A DNA stretch of 64,000 bases from Blastococcus aggregatus (lineage in GTDB: Bacteria > Actinomycetota > Actinomycetes > Mycobacteriales > Geodermatophilaceae), in contig NZ_OBQI01000003.1 in the NCBI RefSeq assembly GCF_900221005.1, positions 310,001-374,000 of the forward strand, in the 5' to 3' direction. Positions within the stretch are counted from its first letter, which is position 1. Each line of letters starts with the position of its first letter. The notes beneath the pieces are model-generated. The model saw only the letters and a program-made list of their open reading frames with translations, did no database searches and was not told the DNA's origin. Shown piece by piece: positions 60,997 through 64,000 of the stretch. The translations under genes were made by a program, and so were the position numbers.

Positions 60997-63939
60997 TCAG
61001 GGCGCCGGCGGGCCGACGGCCAGGACTTCGGCGCGGTGCGCGTAGAACCAGTGCAGGCCGTCGTCCACGACGGCGGAGGCGCTGTTCGCCCCCGTGCCCG
61101 GTCCCTGCACCAGCGCCGTCATCACGATCTCCGGTGCCCCGATGGGGGCGACCGCCGACATCCAGTTGTCGTACTCGTCGTCGCGGAGACCGCCGTCCTG
61201 GGCCGTTCCGGTCTTCGCACCGGCCGGCACCGGCAGGTCGTTCAGCCGGCTGCCCGTGCCGCCCGCCACGACCGCCCGCATCCCGTCGCGCACCGGGCCC
61301 AGGTCGGCGTCGAAGGGCAGCGGGCGCGGCGGCGGGGCGGGCAGCGACAGGTGCGTCCCCGGCCCCGTGCCGAGGGCCATCCCCAGCCGCGGCGTGACCA
61401 GCTGGCCGGTCGAGACGGCGGCGGTCCAGCCGGCGTTCTGCAGCGGCGTGACCGTCAGATCGCCCTGCCCGATGCCGAGGATGACGGTGGAGCCGCCGTA
61501 CCAGGTCCGGCCCTCGGCCTCGGCGGTCTGCGGCGAACCCAGGTGGCCCGCGGACTCGCCGGGCAGGTCGATCCCGGTCCGCGCGCCGACGCCCAGGTCG
61601 CGCGCGGTGCCGATCAGCCGGTCGGCGCCGAGGGCGACGGCGAGCTTGTAGAAGTAGACGTCGTTGGAGACCGCGATCGACTGGACCAGGTCCATCGGCC
61701 CCATCGGCCGCCAGTTGCCGAAGGTGTGCCCGCCGTAGGTGAAGCTGGCACCGGTCGGGATCACCTGTCGCGGCGCGTAGATCCGGTGCACCTGGTTGGC
61801 CGCGGCCGTGACCAGCTTGAACGTCGAGCCGGGCGGCGCCACCGCCTGCGTCACGTGCTCGAGCATCGGGGAACCGGGCGCGTCCGCGAGCGCCTGCAAC
61901 GCGGCGCCGTCGACGGGCGGGCCGTAGACGCTGTTGTCGAACGACGGAGCGCTGGCCATCGCCAGCACCGCACCCGTGCGCGGATCCATCGCGACGGCCG
62001 CGCCGATCTTGCCCACCGGCCGGGGCTGCGCGGCCAGGGCTGCGGCGAGACCGGCGTCCAGCCGTCGCTGGAGACCCAGGTCGATCGACAGCCGCAGGTC
62101 GGCACCGCGCACCGGCGGCCGCAGCTCCCCCAGGGTCACCGGCACGCCCCGGGGATCGACGTAGAGGCACTGCCGCCCGCCGATCCCGCGCAGCACCGCG
62201 TCGTACTGCCGCTCCAGCCCGGCCCGCCCGACCGCCTCCCCCGCCGCCAGCCCCGGCCAGCGCGCCACGTCCTCGGGCGTGGCGACCCCCACGAAGCCGA
62301 GCACCGGTCCGAGCAGCGTGCCGTGCGGGTACGCCCGCCGGGGCTGGGGGACGACGAACACCCCGGGGATGCCGGCCGCGGCGACGGCGTCGGCCACCGG
62401 GCGTGGCACGTCGGCCATCGGCAGCGACAGCGTGGTGTCCTCCGTGAAGGCCAGCAGCGCGTGCAGGTCCGGGGCGTGGGCACCGGTCAGCAGGGCCAGC
62501 CGGTCGACGTCGGCCGGCCGGCTGCGCAGGAGCGCGGGCACGCCGAGCACCCGGTCCATGCCGACTCCGGCGTCCCCGGCGTCGAGGGCCAGCGGCACGT
62601 CGTGCCGGTCGGTGATGGTGCCCCGGGGGGCGGGCAGCCGGAAGCAGCGGGTCATCTGCTCGTCGCCCGCGACCTGGAGGGCCTCGCCGCGGGTCTCCTG
62701 GAGCCGCCAGCCGTAGACGCCGAAGGAGACGAGCATCGCCGTGAGCGCGACGGCGGCCAGCCGCACCAGTCGCGGCCGCGGGTTGAGCCGGCCCGGTGCG
62801 GCCCACAGCCGGCGGCGCGCGCCGTCGCGCCGCACGGCGAGGACGACGCCGATCGCGGCCAGGTGCACGACCAGCGCGGTGCCGCCGTAGCTGACCAGCG
62901 GGAAGGGCACGCCGGCCAGCGGCAGCAGGCCGAGGTTCGCCCCGACCGAGACCACGGTCTCTATGCCCAGCAGGATCGCCAGCCCGCCGGCGACGAGCGC
63001 GCCGTGCGGCGTCCGCGACGCGCGGCTGGCCAGCGCGAGCCGCCACACGAGCAGCAGCGCGGCGAGCACCACCCCGGCGCCCGCGACCAGGCCCCACTGT
63101 CCGACCAGGCTGGCCAGCGCCAGGTCGGTGTCCCGTTCGGGCAGGTACTGGGAGCGGAGCAGGCGCAGCGGGTCGTCGCTGCGCCCGAACCACCCGCCGG
63201 ACCCCACCGAGATGTGCGCCTGGCGGATCGCCCAGCCCGAGCCGGTCGGCGACTCGTGCGCCCCGACGAGGAAGCTGCCCAGCCGGGACACCTGGTAGGG
63301 CCGCAGGAAGCTGATCAGCAGCGGCGCCGAGACCGCCGCGGCGGCGCCCAGCGGCAGCAGGAACCGGGCCGGGACGCGCCCCAGGAGCAGCAGGCCGGCG
63401 GTGAGGACGGTCAGCAGCATCGCGGTGCTGAGGTCCGGCTGCAGGAGGGTCAGCCCGATGGGCAGCGCGGCCAGCAGCACGGCGAGCGCGAACCGCTGCC
63501 AGGCCGGCCGGCCCGAGCCCAGCACCCCGGCGAGCACCAGCAGCAGGCCGAGCTTCGCCAGCTCGGAGGGCTGGAAGGTCACCGGGCCGATCGCGAACCA
63601 GCGGGTCGCCCCGTTGGCCGACAGCCCGACCGCCAGGACGCCGACGAGCAGCAGCACCGCCGCTCCGTACGCGGCCCACGCCAGGACGCCCAGGTAGCGG
63701 ACCCGCACGCGCCAGAACACGGCCAGCGCGAGCACGCCGCCGACGGCGATCAGGCTCTGCCGCACCGCGAGGTCGCGGTCGCCGATCAGGTACAGGTTGG
63801 CGATCCCCAGGAACACGAGGCCGCCGGCGGCGAGCACCGCCAGCAGGTCGAAGGCCGCACCCCGGCGGTTCTGCCGGCGCTCGCGGGTGGTCCGGCGACG
63901 GCGCGTCGTCGTCCGCGGTGGGGGCCCGGTCCTCGGCAC
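60997..63939 (-). CDS. Fused SEDS glycosyltransferase and class B penicillin-binding protein
   Basis: 980 residues. The N-terminal 390 form a SEDS (RodA/FtsW/SpoVE) polymerase: helices, VTFQPSELAKLGLLL, catalytic-type Asp169 in LQPDLSTA and PFPLVSYGGTALV. After one further transmembrane helix (about 402-422) comes a PBP2-type part: pedestal, then transpeptidase with Ser705-x2-Lys708 (STFK), SND (VSNDVY) and KTGTAQ. Normally these are two interacting proteins; here one chain joins them. It should polymerise and cross-link peptidoglycan outside the membrane. GTG 63939 has GGGGGGAG upstream. It is convergent with the MreB-like gene. Confidence 0.93.
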   Translation of the reverse strand: MPRTGPPPRTTTRRRRTTRERRQNRRGAAFDLLAVLAAGGLVFLGIANLYLIGDRDLAVRQSLIAVGGVLALAVFWRVRVRYLGVLAWAAYGAAVLLLVGVLAVGLSANGATRWFAIGPVTFQPSELAKLGLLLVLAGVLGSGRPAWQRFALAVLLAALPIGLTLLQPDLSTAMLLTVLTAGLLLLGRVPARFLLPLGAAAAVSAPLLISFLRPYQVSRLGSFLVGAHESPTGSGWAIRQAHISVGSGGWFGRSDDPLRLLRSQYLPERDTDLALASLVGQWGLVAGAGVVLAALLLVWRLALASRASRTPHGALVAGGLAILLGIETVVSVGANLGLLPLAGVPFPLVSYGGTALVVHLAAIGVVLAVRRDGARRRLWAAPGRLNPRPRLVRLAAVALTAMLVSFGVYGWRLQETRGEALQVAGDEQMTRCFRLPAPRGTITDRHDVPLALDAGDAGVGMDRVLGVPALLRSRPADVDRLALLTGAHAPDLHALLAFTEDTTLSLPMADVPRPVADAVAAAGIPGVFVVPQPRRAYPHGTLLGPVLGFVGVATPEDVARWPGLAAGEAVGRAGLERQYDAVLRGIGGRQCLYVDPRGVPVTLGELRPPVRGADLRLSIDLGLQRRLDAGLAAALAAQPRPVGKIGAAVAMDPRTGAVLAMASAPSFDNSVYGPPVDGAALQALADAPGSPMLEHVTQAVAPPGSTFKLVTAAANQVHRIYAPRQVIPTGASFTYGGHTFGNWRPMGPMDLVQSIAVSNDVYFYKLAVALGADRLIGTARDLGVGARTGIDLPGESAGHLGSPQTAEAEGRTWYGGSTVILGIGQGDLTVTPLQNAGWTAAVSTGQLVTPRLGMALGTGPGTHLSLPAPPPRPLPFDADLGPVRDGMRAVVAGGTGSRLNDLPVPAGAKTGTAQDGGLRDDEYDNWMSAVAPIGAPEIVMTALVQGPGTGANSASAVVDDGLHWFYAHRAEVLAVGPPAP

Positions 63940-64000
63940 GGCGCGTCTCCCCCCGCCCGTCTCACGCGCCCGGCCCGGCGGGCAGGCACGAGCCCGTGCT

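Noticed and set aside
59873-63679. 1268-codon minus-strand open frame
   Set aside because: Runs in a second frame through the SEDS-PBP gene and antisense to the MreB-like gene; composition is Arg/Ala/Gly shadow sequence.

Overview
The window is very GC-rich DNA with G/C-ending codons, many GTG starts, dense packing and actinobacterial gene families: DevS/DevR, WS/DGAT, F420-type nitroreductase, SARP regulators, and a fused SEDS-PBP next to an MreB-like gene. A Geodermatophilaceae-type soil or rock actinobacterium (Blastococcus, Modestobacter or Geodermatophilus) is my best inference. I see no tRNA, rRNA, insertion sequence or CRISPR array.

Region 1 (1-18.8 kb) is a dormancy or hypoxia island resembling the DosR regulon of mycobacteria. 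It carries a CBS-domain protein, a universal stress protein, two flavodoxin-like proteins, the heme-GAF histidine kinase DevS and its regulator DevR (convergent), an Acg-type nitroreductase and a degenerate relative, a GNAT/acyl-CoA synthetase fusion, WS/DGAT, a zinc alcohol dehydrogenase, a GH65 phosphorylase and PEP synthase. Its intergenic spaces hold DosR-like boxes (GGGNC-N4-GNCCC). A second part of the same stress set lies at 33.5-41 kb: deazaflavin nitroreductase, E2-like acyltransferase, carbamate kinase with an ornithine carbamoyltransferase remnant, a second universal stress protein, a DUF4389 protein, a PNPOx-fold protein and a GGDEF protein. Three genes (at 93, 33630 and 38918) share one composite promoter with identical internal spacing.

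Region 2 (18.8-33.4 kb) looks catabolic: acyl-CoA synthetase, a Baeyer-Villiger monooxygenase fused to an esterase, an NTF2-like protein, two MFS exporters, a VOC protein, a TetR regulator with a clear operator, an AttH-like protein, a kinase-like phosphotransferase, an aldehyde dehydrogenase and an Old Yellow Enzyme. Region 3 (41.1-44 kb) holds small metabolic genes: VOC protein, asparaginase, polysaccharide deacetylase and DUF1348.

Region 4 (44.0-53.1 kb, all minus strand) is the most unusual part. It encodes a holin-like two-helix protein, a pentapeptide-repeat protein, a caspase-like (DUF6345-type) protein, a free-standing I9-like propeptide, three subtilisin-family proteases without signal peptides (one frameshifted), a small unknown protein and two coupled SARP regulators. 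Five transcription units in it are preceded by GTGAC direct repeats with an exact 11-bp period, the geometry of SARP operators. This suggests one regulon of latent proteolysis, perhaps lysis.

Region 5 (53.2-64 kb) contains an ABC exporter pair, an SDR plus acyl-ACP-reductase-like pair (a possible fatty aldehyde/alcohol supply for the WS/DGAT), an MreB-like actin and a single-chain RodA/FtsW-PBP fusion.
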